DNA of 64,000 nucleotides from Flavobacteriaceae bacterium (lineage in GTDB: Bacteria > Bacteroidota > Bacteroidia > Flavobacteriales > Flavobacteriaceae), in NCBI GenBank assembly GCA_017858055.1, contig JAFMCA010000001.1, positions 62,001-126,000 of the forward strand. Direction: 5' to 3'. Below, in pieces: positions 1-9,437 of this stretch. Position 1 is the stretch's first letter. Each line of letters starts with the position of its first letter. Both the position numbers and the translations under genes were made by a program. Below the pieces are notes generated by a model. That model was not told the DNA's origin. It saw nothing but the letters and a program-made list of their open reading frames with translations, and did no database searches.

Positions 1-306
1 GTACACTTTAAGCAACACTTAGATGGGTCAATTTATGCTTATGATACCGCCACTAGCAACGATACTTCTGAATTTATTGAATGCGGAACGAAGAGATCCA
101 TTTTTGTTCCGAGAAACAGTCATAAAATAGAATTACTTTCTAAAGACGAATACCATGCACCAGAGCCCACAAACTTCAGTGAGTTGGGAATAAACAAATC
201 CTTTGTTATTGTTAAGCGACATGAGGAAAAGTTGATTGAGAGCAGTTTTGTAGACAATAAACTGGTCGACAATACTAACAATTTACAATTTGAGTTAAAA
301 ATTTAA
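1..306 (+). CDS. C-terminal end of an upstream gene, probably eCIS structural (partial)
   Basis: The frame is open from the first base of the window to the TAA at 304-306 and gives 101 residues ending in QFELKI. No start codon is visible, so this is the 3' end of a gene that begins to the left. I do not recognise a domain in the fragment; it is a mixed polar sequence with a likely beta-rich character. It is followed after only 3 nt by the next gene on the same strand, which belongs to an eCIS set, so it is probably an eCIS structural protein from the baseplate, spike or fibre part of the locus. That role is inferred from position alone. Confidence 0.6.
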   Translation, partial: VHFKQHLDGSIYAYDTATSNDTSEFIECGTKRSIFVPRNSHKIELLSKDEYHAPEPTNFSELGINKSFVIVKRHEEKLIESSFVDNKLVDNTNNLQFELKI

Positions 307-309
307 ATT

Positions 310-1044
310 ATGGGAATCAAGAATAGAGAAACCTTAAAAAATTATTTTAAAAAAGGGGGGTTAGCAACAGAAAAGCAATTCATTGATTTAATCGAATCCT
401 CAATGAATATTATTGATGACGGATTATCAATGAAGCCTTCTACAGGACTGAAGATCAACCCCTTGGGGGAATCTACAAAACTCATCTCCTTTTTTAGGAA
501 GAATTCTCAAAAAGAACCAGAATTTTCAATTGACATCAACAGTCAAACGGAAGGGCTTTCCATACATGGTGAACGAGACAATTCCATTGTAAAAATAAAG
601 AAAGATGGAAAAGTAGGAATTAACACTTTAGATCCTCATTACGATTTAGAAGTTGGTGGCACTCTAGGAATAAAGACTCGTGTGGGGACTTATAAAAAGG
701 GATCTGTTCCTGCAGATGGAAAATGGCATGCGATACTTTCAGACTTAGACGGGATTTCAGCTTATGAAATTACTGCAGTTTCCAAAGGAAAAAAAAATAC
801 AGGGCATTATTGTGTCTCCCATGCCATAGCGCTTTCCACTTTTGGCGGGAGAGGGTCTAAATCCAAAATAAACAATACCACGGCACATTACGGTAGTTTT
901 AGAGATAAGATTGTCTATAAATGGACGGGATCCCTACACAATTACAGTTTGATGATAAAAACAAGAAGAGATTATGGAGAAAATCCAGATTCGAATTCCC
1001 CTTTCTCTATCAATTTTAACATAACCAGTTTATTAGATCAATAG
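310..1044 (+). CDS. eCIS-associated fibre/adhesin-like protein
   Basis: A 244-aa protein with three visible parts. An N-terminal segment (about residues 5-45) has the pattern RETLKNYFKKGG..TEKQFIDLIES. A middle segment carries KVGINTLDPHYDLEVGGTLG, the motif found just before the distal domains of Bacteroidota tail-fibre-like and surface proteins. The C-terminal domain (about 120-244) begins near TRVGTYKKG and is rich in aromatic and small residues. I recognise this layout as a conserved family sitting beside eCIS baseplate genes, where it probably forms a fibre or tip that meets the target surface. That function is inference. There is no signal peptide, as expected for a particle subunit assembled in the cytoplasm. 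Its stop is 2 nt before the GTG start of the next gene, so the two are probably translationally coupled. Confidence 0.6.
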   Translation: MGIKNRETLKNYFKKGGLATEKQFIDLIESSMNIIDDGLSMKPSTGLKINPLGESTKLISFFRKNSQKEPEFSIDINSQTEGLSIHGERDNSIVKIKKDGKVGINTLDPHYDLEVGGTLGIKTRVGTYKKGSVPADGKWHAILSDLDGISAYEITAVSKGKKNTGHYCVSHAIALSTFGGRGSKSKINNTTAHYGSFRDKIVYKWTGSLHNYSLMIKTRRDYGENPDSNSPFSINFNITSLLDQ

Positions 1045-1046
1045 GA

Positions 1047-3806
1047 GTGTCAAAGCCAAAATTCATAGCACCTGAAAATTACCAAACCAAAAGTCAACGG
1101 TATGACGAACTTTTGGCTGAAGGAATAGAGCTCATTCAAAAATTTTCAGGAAATCAATGGACGGACTATAACTTCCATGATCCAGGAATCACGTTTTTGG
1201 AACAGATATGCTTTGCTATTACAGACTTGGGCTACAAATCCAACTTTCCTGTAGAAGATATACTTTTTATAGGTCAAGATAAATTCGATCTAGAAAAACA
1301 CAATTTACTTTTTCCACCTCATACAATTCTTCCTAGTAATCCAATTACTTCTAACGATTTGAGGAAGCTTATCATCGATAAAATAGATGCCGTACAGAAT
1401 GCTTGGGTTTATCCAGATAAGGATAATTTGCAAAATATTTCTGGACTCCTAAAGGTTAAAGTTCAATTAAACGACACCTTAGACGAAAAAACGCTTGCTA
1501 AGACCCTTCAAGAAGTGGATGGTCTATTAATGCAACATCGGTCATTAGGAACAGATTTTAATAAAGCAGAGCCCTTAAAAAAAGACGAAATTAGGTTTGA
1601 ATGTGATATTAGCCTAGACTCTTTTGCTGTTGGGGAACAAGTGCTTGCTCATATGTATAAAAATATTGAAGAAAGCATTAGTAATAAACCCATTTTTCAC
1701 GATTTCAAAGAAATGGAGGAGGAGGGCTATAAAGTGGAGGATCTGTTCTCAGGGACGTATACTGAAAAGGGGTTTTTAAAGGACTTCAATTTCAATGAAA
1801 AGACCAATGAAATATATATTTCAGAAATAAAGGAAATTATTTATGGAGTAGAAGGAGTTCTTGGAATTGAGAATTTAGTCTTTTTTAAGAATGGCATTAA
1901 AATCTTTGATGATTACATATCCTTTGATAAGGATTCCTATCCGAGCCTAATTAAGTTAGGAGACGATTTTTATGAAGACGATAACGAAGGAATCCGTTTT
2001 AGTAGAAACGAGTCTTACTATAAGATAGATAAGATAATTTTTAGACAGATTTACGATTCCCTAGTGGTTGAAAGCAAGCAGTTTTATCGTCAAAAATTGA
2101 AAAACAACTTAAATGCATTCAAAGGGCGTTTTAGCAAGGAACAATTTGAAAAGTATTATTCATTGATGAGGGAATTACCCTCACTTTATGGACTCAAAGA
2201 GGATGAACTTCCCTCGAAATCAACAAATTTAAGAAAGGCTCAAGTCAATCAGTTGAGAGCTTATTTATTGCTCTTTGATCAAATGATGGCGAATCATGTC
2301 AGTCAGCTTGCCCACGTGAGAGATTTGTTTTCAGTAGCCAAAGAAACAAACAGAACACTTTATGAAAAAATCCCAACGGATGTTCCAAATTTAGATACCA
2401 TTGTTGGCAATGATATTTCAGTTTATGAAGACCATCTAAAAACCTCCTTAGAGACGAAGGTTGAATTTTATGAAAGAAAAAACAAAATAGTAAATCACTT
2501 ACTGGCTCGTTTTGGAGAAACTTTTGACACAACTTTACTGGGAAAAATATACAAGCTACAAAACGAAAATTGTACGGAAGAGGAGATGAATTCCTATAAG
2601 TTAAACGCAAAAATCAGATATGCGAATAACATCGTGGAATTAGGGTATGAAAGAAGTCAAAGTTCTGATTATACCAAAACGAGAACTACAGATTTGAATC
2701 TATCTGGAATAGAAAAGCGACTTAAATTAAAATTAGGGTTGCCTAGCTCGATTCCTGATTCAATACTGAAGCCTTTTTTAAGTGAGTCTCGCCTGAGTGA
2801 ATCTGAGCTTACATGGCGGAAAAAGACCATTCAAATTGAAAACGGACCTGCACTTGAAGTATTATCCCTTCCTCAAAAGGCCTATGCAGACTTAAAACTG
2901 CATTTTTACTTAAACAACATTAGTTCCTTTAAGTATTTGTTTGTAAATGGATTAAAAAGGAAAAACTACAAAATTGTAAAAACCAAAGAAAATTATCTAT
3001 TGCTCTATAACGGGATAGATGGATTTCAGCCTGCGGTACTCTTTCAATCCAAAGAAAGAGCGAATTGCGAAAATAACATTGATTTAGCTCTTGCTAAAAT
3101 CAAAGATTTTAATGAAAAATGTGAGGGTTTTTACCTCGTTGAAAACATTCTTTTACGCCCAGTGTCAAGTAAAGATTATACCCTTTTCTTTTACGACGAA
3201 AAGGAGAAAAAATACATGGAGAGTTATTTTCAATCTGACATTGAAAATCTCAGGGATTTAAAAAGAGATTTTTCAATTCTTGCAACAGACAAAAAGAATT
3301 ACAACGTAGAGAAAAAAATAAATTCTAAAAATTACCAAATCATTATTTATGACATTTTAAACAAACCCTTGTTTAAAAGCTGTAATTCATTTAAATCTGA
3401 AACTGATGCTAAGATTGAGATCCCTCAAATGATTCAATTCTACAAGAAAGTCAATTTGGAAGGAACTCTTGAAGAGTACAGCAAAATAGTAGTTGTCAAT
3501 GATCTTTCAAATAAATTTCCAGACGACTTCAATTTCTCAAACCACATTAATTTTATTTTTCCAGATTGGCCTTTTCGTTTTCAAAACAAAGAATTCAGAA
3601 CATTCATCAAAGAAATCATTGAGGAATATATATCCGCTCATTTGACTTATGACCTCTTCTTTTTAAATATTGATCAAATGAATCAATTTGAACAATCATT
3701 TTTAAAATGGGAAAAATTAAAAAATACGAAAAGAGAGGATCAAATAGATTCAAAATCCTTACAACTTATCCAGTTGCTTATGCAATATAAAAAGGATGGG
3801 AAATAG
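1047..3806 (+). CDS. eCIS baseplate wedge protein, Afp12/gpJ-like
   Basis: A 919-aa protein whose N-terminus carries the pattern TDYNFHDPGITFLEQ (about residues 39-53), then CFAITDLGY. The HDPG(I/V)T-LEQ signature marks baseplate assembly proteins of the gpJ/Afp12 type in contractile injection systems, which join the hub to the sheath and receive the fibres. A second hallmark is the stretch around LRAYLLLFDQMMANH (about 405-420), which also recurs in this family. The remainder is long and poorly conserved. The start is GTG at 1047, just after the upstream stop; an ATG is not available nearby and translation coupling makes GTG reasonable. The 3' end overlaps the next gene by 11 nt. Baseplate family: fairly sure; exact Afp number: less so. 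Confidence 0.78.
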   Translation: MSKPKFIAPENYQTKSQRYDELLAEGIELIQKFSGNQWTDYNFHDPGITFLEQICFAITDLGYKSNFPVEDILFIGQDKFDLEKHNLLFPPHTILPSNPITSNDLRKLIIDKIDAVQNAWVYPDKDNLQNISGLLKVKVQLNDTLDEKTLAKTLQEVDGLLMQHRSLGTDFNKAEPLKKDEIRFECDISLDSFAVGEQVLAHMYKNIEESISNKPIFHDFKEMEEEGYKVEDLFSGTYTEKGFLKDFNFNEKTNEIYISEIKEIIYGVEGVLGIENLVFFKNGIKIFDDYISFDKDSYPSLIKLGDDFYEDDNEGIRFSRNESYYKIDKIIFRQIYDSLVVESKQFYRQKLKNNLNAFKGRFSKEQFEKYYSLMRELPSLYGLKEDELPSKSTNLRKAQVNQLRAYLLLFDQMMANHVSQLAHVRDLFSVAKETNRTLYEKIPTDVPNLDTIVGNDISVYEDHLKTSLETKVEFYERKNKIVNHLLARFGETFDTTLLGKIYKLQNENCTEEEMNSYKLNAKIRYANNIVELGYERSQSSDYTKTRTTDLNLSGIEKRLKLKLGLPSSIPDSILKPFLSESRLSESELTWRKKTIQIENGPALEVLSLPQKAYADLKLHFYLNNISSFKYLFVNGLKRKNYKIVKTKENYLLLYNGIDGFQPAVLFQSKERANCENNIDLALAKIKDFNEKCEGFYLVENILLRPVSSKDYTLFFYDEKEKKYMESYFQSDIENLRDLKRDFSILATDKKNYNVEKKINSKNYQIIIYDILNKPLFKSCNSFKSETDAKIEIPQMIQFYKKVNLEGTLEEYSKIVVVNDLSNKFPDDFNFSNHINFIFPDWPFRFQNKEFRTFIKEIIEEYISAHLTYDLFFLNIDQMNQFEQSFLKWEKLKNTKREDQIDSKSLQLIQLLMQYKKDGK

Positions 3807-6800
3807 GGATATCTTGATTCGCCAGGTCGTCTTTGATTTGGAAATAGATTCACAAGAAAAGTTTCAATCCTACTCGGAGGCCGTTTCTCTTTTTGTTCGA
3901 GAACGACTGACCAAACTGCTGAATACACTATCGATTCAATTAGAAATAGAGGAAAATATGACTTTAGATACGATTGAAATTAGCATTGAAAATATCGATA
4001 TTAATAATTTGGAATTGATCGAAGAGGAGTTGATCGAGCAAATTTCCCTTCATATAGCTAAAAACAAAACGAACAATAAAACAAGAGGCGTGATTGGAAA
4101 TGATCCCCTAACCCTCTTAGAACTTTTCCAGTTTATTGCCGACTACGGTTTTTTACCGTGGAGTTTTAAAACTAAAGAAAAAGTGAACGTTTTTTTTGAG
4201 AGCGAACTCACTTCATTGCAAAAGAAAACGAGTTATTTAAATACCCTTATTAAAAAGCCGACAGGCTATACTCGTATAATGAATATTTTGGAGGTCGAGA
4301 ATCAGAAAAAGCTTCTTAAAGTAGTTTTACATCCTAACTATAAAACGTTTGAAAGTGTAATAAACACCATTGATCGCATTTACAATGCAAGGGGACTCAA
4401 TATGGATCACACCAGTTACAATAAGATTGTATTTAATGTACTGGGACAGTTTATAGACAAGGCCAAACTTGAGACTGTAATAAGTGAGAGTATTGCTGCA
4501 ATTAGAAAAGAATTTCCAATAGGAAGGAATGAATTTAAGGCCTTTTTGAAGTTAAATAAAACCCTTGATTCAAAACAAAAATCTCTGGCTAACAACCTAC
4601 AAGGAGAGATAATTTTCAATAAAAAGGATCTTCAGCAACTGCAGTCCATTTTTTTAACATTGGAAAAGCAGAAGGGTTTAAAAGAAACCCTTGAGAAAAC
4701 AGATTTTGCTCCTTCATTCACTTCTTCAAATCGGATTCAAAAAAATGAGCTCCTAAAATCTGTTTCTCAAATCAGTCTCTTTTATCAAAAAGCACATAAC
4801 ATCAGCGAATTGGTAATTGTACAGAAACTGATAGACTATTTATCCCAAACTGGGAAGCGAACCCGATTTGAAACTCTACTCCTCTTGATTTTAGGAGAGT
4901 CCGTTTTTACCTCTGAAAAGTATAAACGGATCAGGAATGAGCAATTATTTCGTAAAATTATCAGAAAAGTTTACCCGTCTTCCTACCAAAAATATAGGGA
5001 AGTTGTGGAAAAAATACTTCTACTTTTCCCACTTCAACAGCAATTAAAAAAAGAAAATACTGTTCGAGGTTTCTTACTTGGTGCTTTGATTAGCCAAAAA
5101 CCAACTTCAGAGCCCTCAATACTATTTTTAGAGATTCTCAAAGCCCTGAATCAATCGGACCCGACACTAGTACCTATTCAGAAAGACAAATTGAATAACG
5201 CGACGATTGTGAAATTGTATGAGCGTATTGAGATAAAAAAAAGAAAGTCGAAAAAGTGGGAGGAGACTCATCCCAATTATTTTGATTTTGTCTTAAATCT
5301 CAATAATGAGTTAATACAAGAAGAATCTCCATTGGAATTCAAAAAACCTACCTTATTTGTCAGTAGTAAAGATATTTTAAAAAGCACTAGATCATTAATT
5401 GAATTTCTCAATGTGTATAAAGCTCATGAAGAGGTCTTAAGTAGTTTTTCAAAAATAAGTTTACAATCCGCAACGGAAAAGGCGTTTAAATCCCTATTAA
5501 AAACAAGCTTTCATCATTGGGTCGAGGTTGAGGAAGCTTTAATCGCTGTGCAAAATCAGATTCATTTTTCTGAATTGGATTCTAAACAATTCCAATCGGT
5601 TTTGCGATATCACTTCATTCAATCACTTATTGGAGAAACCAGTTCTTCCGCACTTTTCCTGGGTGAATTCACTTATAATTTTTTGATCTTTATAGATAGA
5701 GATTCCAATTTATATTTCAATAAACTCAAAGAATATTACCCAGCAAACTCACAAGAGTATACCAAAGACATTCTCCTTGGGTTTAGAGCATTTGTAGATA
5801 CCAATCCCTTGGAGGAACTTCCGCAAAAAAGAAAAACAAGCATTACTTATCAAGATGTTTATTTCTATTTTTTAAAAAACAATAAACTTCCAGATTGGGC
5901 TTCATATAATCAAATAGACGATTTTGAGATTGTCAACTTTATTGACCTATTGGTAAGTAAAAAGGATTACGTCTTTCTAGAAAAGCTTTTTAAAGATCAA
6001 TCCATAAAAAAAAACCTACTCCACTTTCTCAAAGATCAGAACAAAGCTTATTTCCATCGTCTGCTTCAAGTTTTGACAAAATCAGACGATTCAAATCCCT
6101 TAAGCTTTTTGTATAAAGCATTGACCCAAACAACAAACGTATTAAAAATTGCTCCCTTTTTGCTATTTGAAAAAATTATCCAAAACCAGCTTTGGGAAAT
6201 AAAAAGCAAATTTGTTTTGGAGTTGCAATTGAAAGTACTAGTTAATGAACTCAATCCAACATTGCTAAACCTTTTGAAAGAAAAAGGGGAAGATATTCTG
6301 AAAGGGGAGCGAATTGAAAAAAAGCTTGGTAGGAGCAGCGACCCTCAAAGTTTTTTGTCATGGGTCAACGTCATTATCGATTTAGAAGCGAATGGTAACC
6401 TCAAGCAAATTGAAGATAAAATTGATTTAGACTATTTGAAACCCTACCGGAAAGAAACTTCTGGATTTGCATTGAAGGACTTTCAAAATCTACTCAATAG
6501 AAATATTGACTTCGAGAATCTGCGCCTTTTTTTAAATGAGAACCCTGAATCGACCCTACAATTCCTGCTTACCCGCAGTTCGGATATTTTTAAATCCAGT
6601 TTTTTAAAGCAACTTTTCAGCCAAGAATTGATTCTTAATTCTCTGTATTCTAGTTTCTCAGAGGATACAGCTCTAGTTAAAGATTTAACACTCTTTTTTG
6701 ATGAAATTGCAAAGTTCTCAACTAAAGACAAGCTGTTTTATGCCAGTGTAGAGTTTCTTTTAGTCCATTTTATTCAAGAAAAGAAAAGTAAAAGTTTGGT

Positions 6801-8040
6801 AATTCCAAGTTTACTGGACTTGGTAAAAACAATTGAGCCGAAAAAAAGGTCGGTACTCATTGAAAAATTGAAAATAAAAAAAGAGGAATCTCAAAGGAAA
6901 ACATTTGAAGAATCTATGTTGGTTTTCGACTTAACAAAATCAGAGACTAGTTTTAGTATTTTAAAATATTATATAGAGTTAGGGACCAATACAGTTGACT
7001 TCTATGATTTAACAAAGGCAGAATATTTGGATTTTATAAAACAACAAAATCCATTGCTTGTTAAAAAATACCTGTATCGATGGGCGCAATCCGAAAGTTC
7101 AAAGAGACGAGTTGTTGAACTCTTTGAAAAAGAGGAGGCCACCAAGTTATTGGTGAATTTTGTTCACCCAAGATTATGGAAATTACTTCAAGAGCTTCCA
7201 GACCTTTTCAATTTAATTTTTTCTGGGAGAAGCCTTCCCTATAAGTTTAGTTTAAACGATAAAGAATTCAAAAATGCCCTTTTGACTTTTTGGAGTAAGA
7301 ATAAATTTAAGCCGGATCCCCACGAATTGATTACCTCTTTTATTCGCCAATACTTAACCCAAACGAATACTTCAATCGATGTTTTTCTAACTCAACTCAA
7401 CACGATTGTTTGGGATGCTAAGAAAGAAATTTCCATTGTAGAAATACGCAGCTTCCTTGATCAAGCCACAAAAAGGAAAAAGCCAAGTCCCATAGAACTA
7501 CTCGATGAAAATAAATTAATGAAAGAAGAACTTACCTCTGGGGTCAGTATTCAAAATGCAGGCTTAGTGATTGCTTGGCCATTTCTGAATATATTGTTTT
7601 CGAAACTTGGATTGTTGGAAAAGGGTCAATTCAAAGATGAAAACGCAATGCAAAAAGGAATCGTCGCAACGCAGTTTCTTGTTAGTGGGAAAAACGAATA
7701 TGAGGAAACCGATCTTATCTTAAATAAGATCTTATGTGGCGCTGAAATTGATTTTTATGTTGATCCCAACCTGGTTTTGGATGAAATTGAAGTAGGGATA
7801 TGTGAAATGGCACTCAAAACAATCGTGGGTCAATGGGGGAAGGTTAAAAGTGTAGAAGCATTGAGAAGCTATTTCTTGATTAGGAATGGAGTACTTAAAT
7901 ACGATGAAAATCAAAGTGTCAATTTGCATATAGAAAAAGAAACTCCTGATATTTTGTTGAAATTTTTACCTTGGAATCTTTCCGTAATTAAGACAAGTAT
8001 AATGAAGACCAAAATAGTAATCCATTGGAAATTCAATTGA
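3796..8040 (+). CDS. Contractile injection system tape-measure protein (CIS_TMP family)
   Basis: A 1414-aa, strongly helical, Lys/Glu/Leu-rich protein. The first 100 residues (ILIRQVVFDLEIDSQEKFQSY and the IEISIENIDINN stretch) fit the N-terminus of the CIS_TMP family. About residue 104 the segment PLTLLELFQFIADYGFLPW matches the family's short LLexLxxGxLPWW-like element. The last 160 residues are also diagnostic: IQNAGLVIAWPFLNILFSKLGLL, then LNKILCGAEID, then LPWNLSVIK close to the end. In contractile systems this protein lies inside the tube during assembly and sets sheath length (Afp14 role). The middle is long and low in conservation, as expected if length rather than sequence is selected. 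It overlaps the neighbours on both sides, which fits one translational unit with the baseplate gene and the AAA+ ATPase. Confidence 0.85.
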   Translation: MGNRDILIRQVVFDLEIDSQEKFQSYSEAVSLFVRERLTKLLNTLSIQLEIEENMTLDTIEISIENIDINNLELIEEELIEQISLHIAKNKTNNKTRGVIGNDPLTLLELFQFIADYGFLPWSFKTKEKVNVFFESELTSLQKKTSYLNTLIKKPTGYTRIMNILEVENQKKLLKVVLHPNYKTFESVINTIDRIYNARGLNMDHTSYNKIVFNVLGQFIDKAKLETVISESIAAIRKEFPIGRNEFKAFLKLNKTLDSKQKSLANNLQGEIIFNKKDLQQLQSIFLTLEKQKGLKETLEKTDFAPSFTSSNRIQKNELLKSVSQISLFYQKAHNISELVIVQKLIDYLSQTGKRTRFETLLLLILGESVFTSEKYKRIRNEQLFRKIIRKVYPSSYQKYREVVEKILLLFPLQQQLKKENTVRGFLLGALISQKPTSEPSILFLEILKALNQSDPTLVPIQKDKLNNATIVKLYERIEIKKRKSKKWEETHPNYFDFVLNLNNELIQEESPLEFKKPTLFVSSKDILKSTRSLIEFLNVYKAHEEVLSSFSKISLQSATEKAFKSLLKTSFHHWVEVEEALIAVQNQIHFSELDSKQFQSVLRYHFIQSLIGETSSSALFLGEFTYNFLIFIDRDSNLYFNKLKEYYPANSQEYTKDILLGFRAFVDTNPLEELPQKRKTSITYQDVYFYFLKNNKLPDWASYNQIDDFEIVNFIDLLVSKKDYVFLEKLFKDQSIKKNLLHFLKDQNKAYFHRLLQVLTKSDDSNPLSFLYKALTQTTNVLKIAPFLLFEKIIQNQLWEIKSKFVLELQLKVLVNELNPTLLNLLKEKGEDILKGERIEKKLGRSSDPQSFLSWVNVIIDLEANGNLKQIEDKIDLDYLKPYRKETSGFALKDFQNLLNRNIDFENLRLFLNENPESTLQFLLTRSSDIFKSSFLKQLFSQELILNSLYSSFSEDTALVKDLTLFFDEIAKFSTKDKLFYASVEFLLVHFIQEKKSKSLVIPSLLDLVKTIEPKKRSVLIEKLKIKKEESQRKTFEESMLVFDLTKSETSFSILKYYIELGTNTVDFYDLTKAEYLDFIKQQNPLLVKKYLYRWAQSESSKRRVVELFEKEEATKLLVNFVHPRLWKLLQELPDLFNLIFSGRSLPYKFSLNDKEFKNALLTFWSKNKFKPDPHELITSFIRQYLTQTNTSIDVFLTQLNTIVWDAKKEISIVEIRSFLDQATKRKKPSPIELLDENKLMKEELTSGVSIQNAGLVIAWPFLNILFSKLGLLEKGQFKDENAMQKGIVATQFLVSGKNEYEETDLILNKILCGAEIDFYVDPNLVLDEIEVGICEMALKTIVGQWGKVKSVEALRSYFLIRNGVLKYDENQSVNLHIEKETPDILLKFLPWNLSVIKTSIMKTKIVIHWKFN

Positions 8041-9398
8041 CGATGAATATAGATACGACTGAAATAAATAAAAACGCAACAACGTATTCCAATGAAATCC
8101 ATTGGTTGAATACGATAATTGATGCAAGGTTTAAACAACATTTTTCTAATGAGGGCATTCAAGAAAATGAATTTAACCCACCCAATCTTACAGAAGATCA
8201 AAGCAAGTATGCTTTATGGGTAAAAAAACTAGAGTTAGGTCATTTTGAGCGTCTTGTAGTTATTGCTGCTTTGGCGTACAGTTATTCCTCCAATGTGTTT
8301 GATAAATTTTTGATTAAAAATAAAGGGTTGGATAAGCGTTTTACTGAGTTTGGAGGTAAAATTGACGATAAAAATTCAAGGTTCATTCCCACTTTAGAAA
8401 CCCTCACTTTTCTTTTTTATGGAAATGAGGTAGAAGCAAAATTTCAAGCTCAAAATTTATATAATGAGCATCATGTTTTTAACAGAAATGGGATAATTAA
8501 TTTGAGTGCGAAAAGTGAAAATGACTCCATACTTTCTAGGACACTTAGCCTCACTGAAGAAGTAGTTCAGCAGCTCACCTTGGGGGTTGAATTTAAACCT
8601 GATTTTAGCAACGATTTTCCCGCCAAACTGATCCATACAGAGATGAATTGGGAAGATCTTGTTTTGAATCCTGTAGTGATGGATGAAATTCAAAACATCA
8701 ATACTTGGTTGCTGCATAAAGACGAGATTACAGAGAATAAAATCCTTAGTAAAAAACTAAACAAAGGATACAAATGTCTATTCTATGGACCTCCAGGGAC
8801 AGGAAAAACGCTTTCCACCGCTTTAATTGGAAAAAAAAACAAAAAAGATGTTTACCGGATCGATTTGTCTCAAATCGTTTCTAAATATGTAGGGGAGACA
8901 GAAAAAAATCTGGCAAAGATTTTCAATATCGCTGAAAACAAGGATTGGATTTTGTTTTTTGATGAGGCCGAATCTTTATTCTCAAAACGAACCTCAGTGA
9001 ATGATTCCAAAGACAAATTTGCAAATCAACAAACTGCCTATCTACTCCAACGTGTAGAAGAGTATAAGGGACTGATTATTCTAGCAACCAATTTAAAACC
9101 TAATATCGATATTGCTTTTTCAAGACGAATCCAGTCAATTATTAATTTTTCAATGCCTGATATAAGGGAACGCAAAATTTTATGGACCAATTTTTTAGCA
9201 GACCTGTCCGATATCGATGAAACTACTATAGGACGCTTAGCAAAAGAATATCCACTCAGTGGAGGAAGTATAAAAAATGTGATTCAATCTGCATGGTTGT
9301 TGGCAAAGAGAAACCAGAGTGAAATTACTGAGAAAGAAATCATACAAGGGATTCGTCGGGAATTGATTAAGGACGGAAAATCCATTGATTCTATTTAG
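8025..9398 (+). CDS. eCIS AAA+ ATPase (Afp15-like)
   Basis: A 457-aa AAA+ ATPase. The N-terminal half (to about residue 225) is a helical domain of its own. The ATPase core has a Walker A motif GPPGTGKT at about 254-261, the pore-loop region SKYVGETEKNL, a Walker B motif ILFFDEAES at about 308-316, a sensor-1 Asn in LATNLKPN and the arginine-finger region FSRRIQSI. The C-terminal lid contains SGGSIKNV. A classical AAA+ ATPase of this type is a fixed member of eCIS loci (Afp15/Pvc15) and is thought to help assemble the particle or load cargo. Two starts are possible: ATG 8025, overlapping the tape-measure gene by 16 nt, or ATG 8043, which lies 2 nt past its stop; the second would remove six residues and is equally plausible. 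Confidence 0.85.
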   Translation: MEIQLTMNIDTTEINKNATTYSNEIHWLNTIIDARFKQHFSNEGIQENEFNPPNLTEDQSKYALWVKKLELGHFERLVVIAALAYSYSSNVFDKFLIKNKGLDKRFTEFGGKIDDKNSRFIPTLETLTFLFYGNEVEAKFQAQNLYNEHHVFNRNGIINLSAKSENDSILSRTLSLTEEVVQQLTLGVEFKPDFSNDFPAKLIHTEMNWEDLVLNPVVMDEIQNINTWLLHKDEITENKILSKKLNKGYKCLFYGPPGTGKTLSTALIGKKNKKDVYRIDLSQIVSKYVGETEKNLAKIFNIAENKDWILFFDEAESLFSKRTSVNDSKDKFANQQTAYLLQRVEEYKGLIILATNLKPNIDIAFSRRIQSIINFSMPDIRERKILWTNFLADLSDIDETTIGRLAKEYPLSGGSIKNVIQSAWLLAKRNQSEITEKEIIQGIRRELIKDGKSIDSI

Positions 9399-9437
9399 TA
9401 AAGCTTTATATTAGTGTGATTTATATTTACTATATAA

